Shown here one piece after another: positions 46,952-59,067 of a stretch of 64,000 bases of DNA (position 1 is the first letter of the stretch; each line of letters begins with the position of its first letter). The notes below the pieces were generated by a model. The model was not told where the DNA came from. It saw only the letters and a program-made list of their open reading frames with translations, and searched no databases. The DNA lies in NCBI GenBank assembly GCA_034770075.1, contig CM068384.1, positions 102,731,613 to 102,795,612 on the forward strand, written 5' to 3'. The translations under genes and the position numbers were made by a program. Origin of the DNA: Aralia elata. Taxonomy: Eukaryota; Streptophyta; Magnoliopsida; Apiales; Araliaceae.

Positions 46952-49147
46952 TCAATCTTCGGGAATAATAATCCCCAACGCATCAGGATCATGACCTTTT
47001 GTCCTCACCAGTTCTCGGGCAAACTCGAAGCCGTCATTGAACTCGTTCACCACAGCATCCTGGACATCTTCATGAAATTGATCGGAGACCTTGTAGTCCT
47101 CGATCACCTTTTGCCGAAGACTTGGGGCCAGAACACTCGGCGATGCGGGGTGAATAGGACCTTTCAGCCAATCTGCTTCCTTCGCAGCCCAACCGTCAAC
47201 GATCATCTGGACATTGTCCTTCAGATTGCGCATCTGGTCGGTTTGTAAGCGGATCGCCTCGTCCGATTGGCTGATTTGTTCAGTTTGCCTCTGGAGAAGA
47301 GCTTCGAGCTCCCGGATCTTTCCCTCGGCAGCATCGGCTCGCTTTGTAGCAGCCTCAGCTTGTTTCGAAGCCCTCTCGGCCCGGGTCTCGGCATATTCTG
47401 CTCGATTCCTCAGATCGGTAAGCTCCTGATCAGTCTTCACCTTCTCCGACCGAATGACTTCATAATCAGCTTTCATGGCATGAAAGCTAGCATGCTGTTG
47501 GTGGAGTTGGTCTCGGACCTTTTGATGTTTATCTTTCGCCGCATCACACTCCTGGGTGGACTTCTTCAGCTCGTGCTCCAAGCTCTTAACTTGGCCAGAA
47601 ACTTCGAGCAGAAGATCGTTTCCCTGTATAGTAACGATTCGGGAGTTAGGATACGACAGACAAAGCAATTAGGGGTAATACTTAAAAAAACACTTGTGTA
47701 CCTTGGTGTGATGAGCGAACAGCCTCTCCATCAAGACCTTCAGACCCCCTTGACTAGCCTCTGCTGCGTCAAGCATGATCGGGGCAGAGTCCAAGGCCCC
47801 GACAGAAGTTCCCACTCCTTCCGCCCCTAGTTGTTCGGTGGCAGGAGGTGGAGGAGTGGACTCTACTTGCTTCTTCTTCTTCCTCACCAGAACCCCTTCT
47901 TCGGGGAGAGGAGATTCGGCATCAAAAGAGGCTGTTGCGACCAGCTCCTTCGGGGCAACACTGGCTGAACCCCCGGTAGTAGAAGAAGGCTCGATCGGGA
48001 CCATTCGGATAGGTCCTTCTCTCACCTCAACTGAGGAGTGGCGCACCAGCCTCCTCTTTTTGGGCTTGGGCTCAGCAGCCCTCGCTGACTCCGGGGTCGG
48101 GCCCGGTCCAGTTGCTCCTTCGGTAGCTCCCTCGGGCAAGGTTAATACTTTGTTGCCCGAGGATTTCTTCTGCCGTGCCAGCCTTAGCTTTTCAGCACCT
48201 GACAGCTTTGTCCTCGGCACACCAGCTGCCTCGAGGATAGCCTCATTATCAGCAGTCCTTCCGGAGTCAGCCACTGCACAAAAGATACAATCGATCAGTA
48301 TGTTATCAATTCGATAAAAATTTGCATTCGGGAAATTTAAATGGACTTACAGCCATGATCATGTAACCAGTCTTGGTCATTCAAAAGAAGCCGGTTCCAC
48401 TTTCACCGATGGTCGCTTGGGATACAAAACCTCGAAACTCCTCCAACCTTCTTCGGGTAATCCGATTCGGGTTTAATTGGTCTTTGTTCGGGTTAGACCA
48501 AGGTCCTACCAACTCAGTGTCCGGCCCCTTGATGAGGAACCAATCCCCATGCCATCCCTTGTTACTGGATGGGGTATCCATTAGGGTATCTCTACCCGGA
48601 TTCTTGATAATTTGATAAAAACCCTTCTCCTTACAGGCGGAGAGGGAAAAGAATTGAAAGAAGAAGTCAAGCTTCGGGGTTATGCTCTCGGACGAGCAGA
48701 AAGCTATGAAACTATTTAAGTGAATGAAAGAATTTGGGGATAATTGATTCAAACTAAGTCCTACTGTATGAAGAAGTTCTACGACGAATGGGCGGAGTGG
48801 AAAACGCACCCCGAAGAGAAGCAACTGGCGGTGAATCGGGATCCACCCTCCTTCGGGTTGCCAGTATACCTTTTCTTCACCCTCGGGTCTCCTAATTTCG
48901 TACGATTCAGGAATATAGAATTCCCGTCATCAAACAGATCAAAAAAAGGATCCTTAATAGAAGAAGGAATGTTGGCCACTCTATACTCTAAAGACAGATA
49001 CTTAGTCCTATTGTACTCTTCTATATCTCTCATGCGTTCTATTATCACCAGTTTCCAGGCCTGACCTTCAGGAATTCCGGCTTGAGCGACTGTAACCTCA
49101 TCTTCAACGTGGGAAGATGAAGCTTGATTCTTATTACTCCCAGCCAT
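46952..49147 (-). pseudogene. antisense three-exon gene of the Tat element, Transposase_28-like plus coiled coil
   Basis: Runs opposite to gag-pol between pol and the 3' LTR. Exon 1 (49147-48351) starts MAGSNKNQASSS; its middle (FGVRFPLRPFVVELLHTVGL, QLSPNSFIHLNSFIAFC) resembles the plant putative gypsy-type transposon domain (Transposase_28), and it ends NDQDWLHDHG. Intron 48350-48274 has GTAAGT and TTTTGTGCAG. Exon 2 (48273-47702) is Pro/Ser/Lys-rich with KPKKRRLVRH, a possible nuclear signal. Intron 47701-47624 has GTACAC and CTATACAG. Exon 3 (47623-46952) is a coiled coil (AEYAETRAERASKQAEAATK) ending IIPED. Phases (1 and 0) agree across both junctions. Exon 1 has frameshifts near 48800 and between about 48380 and 48430, and a TGA at 48403-48405, so this copy is broken. 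Antisense ORFs are known in Tat elements; function unknown. Confidence 0.8.
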
Positions 49148-49829
49148 CGAGAAAAGAAAGGAGGTGAATAACTTACTTGTGATATTCGAGGAAGAGGCTG
49201 AACGATCGGTCCTAAAGCAGAAGATCAAGAAGATGAAGTCTCTCGGAGGAAATTTCTCTCTCTGTGTAAACGGATGAACTGGTGAAGAATGACGGCGAGG
49301 TTAAACTTTCTCTATAAAAGTAAATATCCGACGGCTGAAATTGATCCTATCTAACGGACGAAGCCAGAGGCGGGAGAATTCTTACTAATGAGGCTATAAT
49401 GACTTACAGCTGTATCCGACTGTGGCGTTTTGAAATTCAAGAAACAACCGTTGGGCTGCCTGTGCTGGGATATTATTGTTGGGCTTCGAAACAAAAAGAC
49501 TGGGCCCAAATACACGTTTGTGAGCGGGGTTTATCCATCAGAGAAGCCCAATGTCGTGACCAGATTCTCCGTCCTCGGGACAACATTTCTAGGGATCCCA
49601 AAGAACTCCTCCCCTCGGTTCTTATGCTGTCGAGCACCCGAGGGGCATTTTCCTTGGTCTGACGCCCTCGAGAGTCCCTATCTTCGGGCTGGAACTTGAA
49701 GACACCTGGAGGAGAGATATCCTCGGTCTGACGCCTTCGGGTTCCCGAGAGCATTTATCCTATTTCCTTGTTATAAATTTCCGGCTGATCAAATCTTCTA
49801 ACTCACTCCCCCAGTACATATCATATACT
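49148..49829. other. Tat region between antisense gene and PPT
   Basis: Non-coding. It presumably carries the antisense gene's promoter. CTCGGTCTGACGCC-type words recur near 49652 and 49720 next to short CCTCGGGA/TCGGGTTCCCGAG palindromes. Confidence 0.5.
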
Positions 49830-49846
49830 AAGGGAGTAGGGGGCAA
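49830..49846 (+). other. Tat polypurine tract
   Basis: AAGGGAGTAGGGGGCAA immediately before the 3' LTR. Confidence 0.85.
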
Positions 49847-50292
49847 TGTTCGGATATAAATCCTAACAGGCTGGATTGGGCTTCTTATGATGGGCTCGGC
49901 CCAAAGGCCAATCACGCCTAGCAGATTCTATGAGGACTCTCCAGTCCGAAATAGCTTGGGCCAGTATCCAAGGCCTATGTGGTTCCTTACTGGATAATAC
50001 TTTTATTGGATCAAGGTAGTTGAATCCGGGTCTAATAAGGATTCTGGGCAGAACACTCCTAATAGGAGTAGAAAGTAGCCAAGTGAATCCTTATAAATAC
50101 CCAAGTAACAATGAAGGGCAGGTACAACACTTTTACCCTACTAAATATTTGACCTCCATTGTTAGCGCACCTTGAGCCTGTTACTTACTCTTACACCCGA
50201 GGAGTCTCCACACGGCCCAAGCCGTTGAGACTTTTGTGCAGGTACACGCGCGGAGAGTGGATTGGACGTGTGGACAAAATCAGGCGTTAACA
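49847..50292 (+). repeat. Tat element 3' LTR
   Basis: 446 bp, same as 40747-41192 except GTGTGG for GCGCGG near 50266-50271. TATA box at 50089-50100. Confidence 0.96.
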
Positions 50293-50469
50293 ATGACCAA
50301 TCGAATGATTGAAAACTTTATAGCAGAATTGCTGTACGAAAAAGGTACTAGAGGATAGTACGAAGATAAAACTCAAAAGGAATTATAAATAATGGGATAC
50401 GAATTAAAAGTTTGTGTTGAGCAAAGAGTAAGCTAAAATTAGAATTATGTAGGATTTCAATTGAGGACT

Positions 50470-50724
50470 CATGTTAGTGGCTCAGTTGTACGATTCCTTG
50501 TATGGGCGGAGAATTTGTGTTTGGTTTGAGAACCACTTAGCTTCCTATATCGATATAGTGGTTGAGTTGAACAATTTCTTGTATGGGCAAGAGATTTGTC
50601 CTTGGTCTAACAACCGCTTAGCTTCCTATATTGATTAGTGGCCGAGTTGACCAATTCCTTGTATGGACATGGGATTGTGTTTGGTTCGACAACCACTTAG
50701 CTTCCTATATTGATAATCATTGGA
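50470..50724. repeat. about 85-bp tandem repeats in LARD interior
   Basis: Three units, each with TTCCTTGTATGGGC, a TTTGTGTTTGGT variant and AACCACTTAGCTTCCTATAT. They differ by substitutions and small indels. Confidence 0.85.
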
Positions 50725-51179
50725 ACCTAGTGTCGCGTTGTTCGCTATATGTATGTTGAGAAGGTGATTCTTTTCTCATGTGTATTACGGATAGGTAGAG
50801 GATGTAAGATTAGGAGCGAGTTCTTAAAACTCATACTTATGGTAAGTTCGTGACTCATAATCATATGGTACGTTTTTGAACCCCTTAGCGAATGGACGTC
50901 TTTGGTCTGACTAGGATAAGTTCCTAAACTCATATGATTATGGTAAGTTCCTGAACTCATAATGTATGGTATGTTTGATGAACTATACTAGGGTATAGAA
51001 AAGTTGTGCATGAAGAAGTGAGGATTTTTTTTAGTATAGTAAGCTTTAAGGATGATAGAAATAGATAAAATTATTAAGCAATGAATCATTGGAGAAATTG
51101 AAGTTGATGGTGGAGGCATAGGTATTCCAAATCGTCTAGCTATGCTAGATCCTAAATCGTGCTTATATTCGCACTTATA

Positions 51180-51600
51180 CACCTTTGAAAAGTCTTATCA
51201 TTTGTATGTCTATGCTACTTGGTTCAGCTAGACAAAAATTGTTTTAACATCAAAATGTATTTTAAAATCGTCAATGCACCATTGCAAAGTATGGTGTTGA
51301 GATGATAAATGACGACATTCTAACACACTGTTACAACAGTGCAGCATTACGTCGTCCTATAAATGAATTTTAGTTATATGAACCGTTTTATGAAATATGT
51401 CCATGCTAATTGTGTTGGTTGACAAAGCTTGTTTTGAAAACTTCAAAATGTATTTAATCATCACTTACCATTAAAGCCGCAGTGTAGAGATGATAAAATG
51501 ACGGAATCCTAACACACTGATTACAACAGTGCAGTATTATGACGTCCTAAAAAAAATAAATTTCAGTTACATTAAATACCTAAAATGATTTTCAGTTCGT
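51180..51600. repeat. about 215-bp degenerate duplication in LARD interior
   Basis: Two copies keyed by ATGCTA, CTTCAAAATGTAT, GAGATGATAAA, TCCTAACACACTG, TTACAACAGTGCAG and GACGTCCTA. The core CACTGTTACAACAGTG is a dyad. Confidence 0.75.
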
Positions 51601-52179
51601 AATATACGAACAGTTTATTGATGCTAGTCTAGGCCAATTGTTTCGGCTAGACGGATGTTGGAATGATTTATCGAATGTTTTTGAGCCAGTATAAAAAACC
51701 CTGATAAAAAGGGGTAATTTAGTCGGGAAAATCCGACCATGCGCGCGGATGTATAGAATAGTTTGCAGTCTTTGTGATTGTTAAAATTTCTAGAGGTTTA
51801 CAGTGAAAATATCTGTTAAATCTCGAGATGGGCTCACGGTCTTTATGACCACTCAACATGATTTGAAAAGTTTTTAAAGGAATTTCTTTTATTTCCTATT
51901 TGTTCAAGCTGCTTCACAATTATTAAACAATTGTTGAAGACTCCTAAAAAATATTTCACTATTTTGGAAGTTAAAAGTTTAGAAGATGTGAACTTCTTAG
52001 AGAAGAATGAGTATAAAATGTGACGAATAAAGAGAAATCTTTAAAAAAGGAAAGAGTTTAGTTGTTATTAAAGTGAGAATATAAAGGTTGATTTGAAAAC
52101 CTAGTTTGGTGAATAAGATGATTGATTTGAAAACCTAGTTTTGATCAATAGAATGAGCAGCAAAAAATTAGTATGCTAT

Positions 52180-52220
52180 AATTTCGAGGACGAAATTCTT
52201 AGAAGAAGGGGTGAATGTGA
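52180..52220 (+). other. duplicated PPT-like motif (upstream copy)
   Basis: ATTTCGAGGACGAAATTCTT and AGAAGAAGGGGTGAATG match the true 3' motif at 52337-52372 but are followed by TGATAAACC rather than the LTR. Confidence 0.7.
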
Positions 52221-52336
52221 TAAACCAAAAATTTATGAGACTTATAAATAAGATCTAGAATAATTAAATAAAGGTTAAAGAATATAACCTAGATTTAAAA
52301 ATAGAGGAGTATAATGCATAGAGATGACTATGCCTT

Positions 52337-52372
52337 AATTTCGAGGGCGAAATTCTTAGAAGAAGGAGTGAA
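52337..52372 (+). other. LARD polypurine tract and 3' motif
   Basis: AATTTCGAGGGCGAAATTC then AGAAGAAGGAGTGAA, directly before the right LTR. The TTCGAGGACGAA(A/T)TT motif is also seen in shortened form upstream of T1's PPT. Confidence 0.8.
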
Positions 52373-55300
52373 TGTAATATCCCAGATATTTCGAAAATTT
52401 AAAATAAGAATTTAATAAATAAAATTCTTTTTAAGGGATGAAGTAGATTTGGACATATATGTATATATGTGTTTCACATAATGTGAAGTATGTGATTTTG
52501 TGTAATAGATTAAATGTGTATATATAGATGTGAAATATATACATATATTGGGTAAAATTAAATTAATTAATTAATATTAATTGATTGAGATTAAATTAAA
52601 ATTATATTATGAAATAATATAATTTGAATATTGAGCCTTAGACGATGGTAGAATTATTATGAACTAAATTTTCATATATGAGTTAATTAATTCACTTAGT
52701 TAAAATTAGTGAATTAATGTATGTACTTTGTTCTAATAAAATGAAGTTTATATGGATAATATTTTGTGTAAGTGTGATGAGTAAATAAATATATGTGATA
52801 TATATTTATTTGCTAGTATGTGTGTTATGTATTTGCTAGTAAGAAATTAATCTAGGTTGCAAGCCCAATGTATAAAATAGTTGTGGAGAATTTAGTTGGC
52901 CCAAAATTTGGTCTAACTTTATATGAGAAAAGTCCAAAGAATTATAGTGTCAAGCCCAATTTTTAAAGAATTAAGATGGCCCAAGTTATTTAATTAAAAA
53001 CTTGTGACAAGTCCAATGAAGAAGCCCAATGAGAATTTAATTTAGTAGCCCAAAATAATGGGACATGTGTTAGTAACTATGGTTAGGAACTAACCATGTT
53101 TGAGTTAAATGTAGGAAATTGTGAGAAATAATTATATTATCCAAGAGAAAGTGATTAATGACTCATGTGTCCTAAGAGGAAATCGCTAGCAAGTTTCCTA
53201 GTAATGGGGGAATGACAATTTTATCCTTGAAGAAAATTATTTATGACCATTGTGTCCTAAGAGAAAATTTCTAGAAAATTTCCTTGAGATGTTTTAAAGA
53301 CCATTATGCCCCTCCCTAGCAATGGTTAATGACCATTTTGCCCTTGATGTTTCTTATGTAATTGAGCCTAATAACACAAATTTTCAGCACTCTTCTCTCA
53401 TTATACTCCTCCCGTAGCCTTAATTTTTAGCAAAGTAAGAGAGAGAGAGAGAGAGAAGGGAGAGAAGAAGAGAGGAAGAAAGAAGAAATGAAGAAAATAA
53501 AAAGGTAATTCTTAAATCTTAAGTAAACTTTTGATGTAGATGTTAATTTTTATGGAATTTTTATAAGGAGGATATGTTTAAGTTGATATGTGATGGTTTA
53601 GCCATGGATTAGCAAGAATCCAACAAAAGAATTCAAGGAAAGAAAAGAAATGAAAGAAGAACAAAAACAGTTTTTAAGCTCAAAAGTCCTAAATTTCAGT
53701 TCACTTTGGACTTTTACCATTTGAAATCTATAACTTCTTTTTATGATCCGTCAAAGAGTGGTGTTAGATCTATGAGTTATCTGATGAACCCAAGTGGAAT
53801 TAATGAAAAAGATTAAACGAATCAACCGTGGTGTAATTTTTGGCAAAACACTTCCTGCTGACAAAAATCTGGAAAAATAAATGAGTCTCCTGGCCAGTTT
53901 CTTTCATGGGCTGTTTCGGCCACTTTTGTTACTCTAAAAATTCTGGTGTTTTGTGATATATTATTATATCAAGTTAACTAGATGTTGTCCAAAGATGAGA
54001 ATTGTTCGATGTCCTGAGAGGAAGTTATGACTTTTATAAGAAAATGTAATTTTAAAAATAAACTGTTATAACGCAGCGAATACAACCCAGAAAATTGTGA
54101 CAATTTAACTGGGATCAGTATATGGTAACATGAGTCTACCATATAAAGTTCATAATTTTTGAACAAACGGATAATTTATGATAAATGTAGCCATTTTGGA
54201 CTGTTTTAGCCTATTTAAAAATAGGAAACGAAATTGAAAAATTTTAGAAAAATTATTTTGTAACTAAAATACCATATACTGATATTTCCCAGAAGATATA
54301 AAAATAATAAGTTGTTTCGGTATTTTTCATATATTTAATCAAGTTAAGAATAAATGAGAAAATTAAGTTATGTTAAGTTGAAAAATGTGTTAATGTGATT
54401 TTATTGCTTAATGACCTTTAATATGATATATTAAGATTTTATATGGGTAATTTGGTCATTTTTAATTAAATATTATGTGTATGACCAAATATGTATGTTA
54501 ACTAAATTAAATAGTAAGGATAAACAATTAAATTAAATTGTTCATGAGTCTAATAAATAATTAAAATATTATTAAATAATTAATAATATTAGATTAAATT
54601 ATTATTTGATGATTAAAAATATTATTAAATAATTAATAATATTTGTAATGATTAAGACATTAATAAATGATATTAAGTGATCAAAATATTATTAAAGGGT
54701 TAATAATATTTGAAAGTGAATTAAAAATATTATTGAATGATTAATAATATTAGAAAGTGAATAAAATATTATTAAATGATTAATAATATTAAGAAGTAAT
54801 TTTGAATATTATTAAATGATTAATAATATTAAAGTGTGATTAGAATATTATTAAATGATTAATAATAGTTATAAGTGCCTAAGATATTATTAAAATATTA
54901 TTAAATGATTAATAATATTAGACGAGAGTTTTAAGATGTTGATTAAGTGATTGAAATATTATCAAAGGACGATAATAATATTGATGGTTTAAGGTGTTAT
55001 CTAACATTTGATTATGTGGCTAAATGTTAGATGATTTATTTATAGAAGTAGCAGTATTATGTGGTATGATATGATATGCTGATTGAAAGATCAATCTTAT
55101 AAATGATAGGTCTTTCATAAGAGATTAAATTAGATTGTGTAGTAGTAATCGACGGACGAGGCAAGTTCCTAACCTTAAACTTCTAACGTTATTGCAAGTT
55201 TCCTAACTCAAACTTGAGTTAATATTTTCAAGCATGCTAGTGGTTTAATTATTGACAATTATTCCACATCAATGAAAGTTATTGTTTAATCGCACTTAGT

Positions 55301-55847
55301 GTAAGTTGCATATGTTTACGTAGTATGAAAGACTGATCACCTTGATTACCAAATTTGTTCGCGGTCATTGTTGGCCACTCAGCGTTATTGATTCAGTTAT
55401 TCATTTATTGAAATTTGATTATCGTTCTTTCACAATTATTATATATTGTTGAAAATTCGAAAGTCTATTCTTTTACAATCATGATATATCTTTCTTGTAT
55501 TTAAACTTGCTGAGCAAAGTATTTGCTCAGTCTTGCTATATCATGATAATATTTCAGTTAAGCTCAAGTGCTTCAGGAAGGACAAAGACAAGAGGAAAAG
55601 TTTAAGAGTAACTTAATATGCGTTAACTATTAGGATATCTTATGAAAATGATTATGTAAACCTTGTAAGTTATTAAAGGAATGTATCAAGATAAAGGTTG
55701 TAGACCTTGGGAAATGTTGTAGAATACTCTGAAATAAACAATGTATGTTTATATTTTTCGCATTAGTTATAGAACATGTATACGAAGATGATGTATCGTG
55801 ACGCAAAAAGTTCGAGGTTCAAGGGACACGGATTTGTGGGCGTGACA
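52373..55847 (+). repeat. LARD right LTR
   Basis: 3475 bp, TGTAATATCC to GGGCGTGACA, with TSD GTTTT after it. The tandem array is at 54557-54990 and the conserved module at 55160-55780. Confidence 0.92.
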
Positions 55848-56222
55848 GTTTTGATTAATGAACACATTTTGGTTTAGAATTTTGTTGATTTTCAATAAAA
55901 TTTGTGAGGGATTTGATCTGATATTTCAAATTTTAATGAATTTGATCCAAGTATTTCAAATTTGTGATAAAGGGATGAGAAGGAAGGAGGAGATATATAC
56001 AGAGATGTATGTAACAATTGAGATATGTAAACCACAGTTCCTAGGTCTTCTAAATTTGATAAGGAAGACAGAGGAGAGAGAGAATAGAGGAAGGAGATGG
56101 GTTTGAGAAAAGAGGGAGAAGAAAGAGAAAAAAATAATTTTTTTATTAAATTTGTTCTCTCTTCAGCCTCGTCAGCAAAATTAGATGAGGTGTCAATCAC
56201 GTTTGTTTACGTGGCATGTTTG
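55848..56222. other. MULE interior, right part
   Basis: Continues the MULE after the LARD. Purine-rich GAAGGAGGAGA and GAGAGAGAGAATAGAGG tracts; the small frames here show no family features. Followed by the right terminal inverted repeat (56223-56345). Confidence 0.55.
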
Positions 56223-56426
56223 TTAACAGGAGGGGCAAAGTTGACCTGAAATTTGTAACGTCAAGGGAACTTTTGGGAAAAAAAAAGTTCACAGTCTAAC
56301 TGGGACTTCGGATAAAACCACATGGGTTTTTTTGCACTTTTATCCTATATCTAACCCAACAAAGTTTCTTTTTATCTTTCTCTCTCTTTTCTCCCTCATA
56401 TCACTTATACATACTGGAGAATGAAA

Positions 56427-56512
56427 GAGGCGTATCAAATAGAGAGATTTGAGAATGGAAAGCTCAAGCAGTTTATTGAGGGTAAAAGAAAGGGGAAGTG
56501 AACTCAGTTAAG
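56427..56512 (+). other. short exon-like ORF in element D LTR (copy 1)
   Basis: Starts ATGAAAGAGGC and reads IERFENGKLKQFIEG, then stops after a Lys-rich end. The LTR copy at 60460-60557 reads on (EGKRKRKRTELG) into TTAG followed by GTATGT, like a 5' splice site. The preceding CT-rich DNA looks like a plant 5' UTR. Possibly a captured host first exon; source not recognised. Confidence 0.4.
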
Positions 56513-57214
56513 TCTGAATATTTATTTTCTTTTATATTATTGTAATTAATTATTTTGGTTCGGAAAGAATTAGAGACTCAATTGAATTGATAATTAGAAT
56601 AAAACATGCTAGTAATGAAAATTGTAAAAGTTGTATTCAGATTTTAACAACTAAGGTGGGGAAGCATATATAGAATGATGGAGATAAGAATTAATTTAAT
56701 AAATTAAGTTATGGACCTGTATGTTGGATCCTGAATACATATTTTATAATCAATACTATATGCCTATATATGTACTATGTATATACATTTTGTCAAGTAT
56801 CAATAATTTTATTAAATTTATGAAAGCTTGAATTCTATTAAGTTAATGGATTTTATGCAGCAGCATATGATTTCTTTAAGCTGCATGTATAATTAATGTA
56901 TTTGTGAGATTTATGACATGATTCTGCATAGTACAAAAAATTGAAAGAATTGATGTTGGTAATGTAATATAATACTATTATTACATCAAAGTTAAATTAT
57001 TAATTTATTATTATATGCTTGCACGTGTAGTAGTACTATGTATGGAATTAATAAAGAAGTTTTACAGATTGTGATGAAACATTATATTTGGCTTTATAAT
57101 TACAAGTTGCTTCATGATACAAGTTTAAGTGTTAATATAATTACATATATGTATGCTTTCTGGAGTAAATATGTATGATTTATGGTATGTATGCTTTATT
57201 ATAAGTATGTATGT

Positions 57215-57221
57215 TGTATTA

Positions 57222-57268
<47 letters not shown>

Positions 57269-57270
57269 GC
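57215..57270. repeat. (TG)n(TA)n microsatellite
   Basis: TG run then TA run in the left LTR of D. In the right LTR the TG run ends at 61333 and pararetroviral DNA follows. Confidence 0.92.
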
Positions 57271-59067
57271 CTTATTCTAAATGTGAATACTGTATTAAAA
57301 ATTTCGTAACATATGTATGCTTTATTTATTTTTATATGTATGCTCATGATTAGAGACAATAATGTTCTGAAAATTTTGGAATTTTTGTATAATATGCTTT
57401 TGGAAGTTGTTTTATCGTAAGATGAGCATGTGCATTATTGCAAAGATAAATGTTTAATAATTAAATATTAAATACTAAATCAATGAAATTATATTTAATC
57501 AAAAGAGGAGTAATTAAACTGTTATCATGTGTGGAGTTGTAGTTTTGCAATTTGATGACATCAATGTGCTCTGGATATATATTAATTCTAATGTATATGT
57601 ATGTAATTATTTATATCATTATATATTTTATATTCCTTTTTTAGGATGGAGGTGATATATATTATGAGTTGTCGCATATAGTTATATTATTGTCACGTTA
57701 AAGTTTTGCATAATATTAATAATAAATCATGGGAAAAAAGCAATTATTAATTAGTAATTTAGTATATGATTTATTAATTTATTTATGTTAATTTGTGTAA
57801 ATAGCTCGGGCAGAAGGAATCTAACGAGTTATATTTGGAATATAAATTTTGGGTATTACGTTGCTTATTCTAAGTACGAATTTTTGTACTCCTTCAGCAA
57901 TACTCTTGTGAAATTTAATTAGTTCGTTTTGTTCCGCGTTTCGATTCCGCTATTATTTCACATAATTGTTTCTTGTGAAATTCATATAATAGTTTTATTT
58001 TGGAGTTGATACATAGGACTCGTATTTATACTCTTGAATTAGGTTATTATGTCTAGTATTTATTTTGATATTTATAGAGCGGTACAAGTTGTTACCTTCT
58101 TTTTGGGACATTATGATTATGATTTGATCTGGTTTAACATGTACATATAGAACCTTTTTTGTTGGTATTGTCACATGTGTTGTGACATGGTATCTTTGTT
58201 AAAATATACCGGTATACATGAGCTATAATCACCTATGAGGGTAGCACAAGTATGTCGTCTTGACACGAGAGACATGACACTTTCGTGGCGGTGTGATTAG
58301 TCCACAACGTCTCCGTTTTGGACTTCAAATGAAGTGGGCCATTTGGTATTTTTGTTGTGGGAGGCATATGGGTTGACCCTAGTTTTCTGTTCTGCAGATT
58401 GGTGATGTTGTGCCAAACACACCTTTTCAATTGCATGCGTTTGAATTCACGGTCCAATGTGTGATTGCCTGTGTGGTATTAATTTGATTGCTCGTGTGAC
58501 ATTATTTGGCTTGCCTATGTGGCAAGGTATATTTCTGAGTTCAGTATGAAATTATAACACCCAACCATTTGATTCAGCCTATCATTTCATTGTGTTAGTT
58601 TTATTCAGTTCTGTTCAGTTCATTATTTATGTACTTTATCTATTTGCCTCATTAATTCTGTTGAGTCAGATATATTCTATTCAGACTTTGGAGATTATAT
58701 TTTATGTCGGTATTTAAATTTGAGGCTTTGTTCAGTATTTTGTCTCAGTTGATTTTGTATTTTAGTTGTGCATCTTTTGTATACCTATATCTGTAATAGA
58801 CATTTGACTTATGCTGTGTTTTTCTTCTGGCAGGTTCACATGGGTGATTCAGGGCTAATATGATGAGAGAGTTGCTTTTGACCATCGAGGTTTATTTAAT
58901 ATTAAATTTTGATAATTCTGTAGATCTTTGGAGAAACACATTTAATTCGACATTGATGGATTATCACTATTAAATTTATGAGAGTTATTAGTGCTCTGTT
59001 TTATTATTTTGAGGTTTGTTGTGTTTTGTATGTGACTTTCCTTTTTTTTAGGGAAGGGGGTATTACA

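Larger units (their letters stand above)
40747..50292 (+). mobile_element. Tat-lineage gypsy element, young
   Basis: LTRs 40747-41192 and 49847-50292, 446 bp each, differing by eye only where GCGCGG became GTGTGG (two C-to-T changes). TSD ATGAC (40742-40746 and 50293-50297). PBS 41194-41210, gag-pol 41253-46645, antisense gene 46952-49147, PPT 49830-49846. A second, archaeal-type RNase H after the normal one, no chromodomain, and extra antisense coding between pol and the 3' LTR are Tat-lineage marks. Inserted in the LARD interior. Confidence 0.95.
50298..52372 (+). other. LARD interior, right part
   Basis: No gag or pol similarity in any frame. Holds tandem repeats (50470-50724), a degenerate duplication (51180-51600) and two copies of a 3'-end motif (52180 and 52337). 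The remainder is AT-rich. Confidence 0.7.
36830..55847 (+). mobile_element. LARD: non-coding gypsy element with 3.5-kb LTRs, hosting a Tat element
   Basis: TSD GTTTT (36825-36829 and 55848-55852). LTRs 36830-40318 and 52373-55847 are very similar, with scattered substitutions and a (GA)n length difference. PBS-like site at 40321, PPT at 52337-52372. Without the Tat insertion the internal region is about 2.5 kb and lacks gag and pol, so this is a large retrotransposon derivative mobilised in trans. Its LTR 3' module resembles those of T1 and T2, so a Tekay-like partner is likely (inference). Confidence 0.9.
35700..56345. mobile_element. Mutator-like (MULE) non-autonomous element, hosting the LARD
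   Basis: Long terminal inverted repeats of about 120 bp: GGGTAAAGGTGCAAAAATGC at 35700 against the complement of GCACTTTTATCC ending at 56345, with TGTGGTTTTAT, AACTTCTTTTTTTT and GCCCCT(T/C)CCGTTAA shared further in. TSD of 9-10 bp: TATATCCGAC (35690-35699) and TATATCTAAC (56346-56355); the empty site in the right LTR of D reads TATATCCAAC. Without the LARD it is about 1.6 kb, with no transposase. Confidence 0.8.
56346..59067 (+). repeat. element D left LTR, part 2
   Basis: Resumes the LTR after the MULE (TATATCTAAC, then CCAACAAAG) and ends GGGGGTATTACA before the PBS. Its first part (to about 57250) matches 60386-61335. Contains a short coding-like exon (56427-56512) and (TG)n(TA)n at 57215-57270. 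The part after 57270 has no second copy because the right LTR is truncated. Confidence 0.75.

Noticed and set aside
47267..48317. Plus-strand frames of 180-187 codons opposite the Tat antisense gene
   Set aside because: Their composition is the complement of coiled-coil and Pro/Ser-rich exons on the minus strand, where splice sites and domains agree.
55858..56200. 82- and 102-codon frames on opposite strands
   Set aside because: Both lie in MULE filler with purine-rich low complexity and no family similarity.
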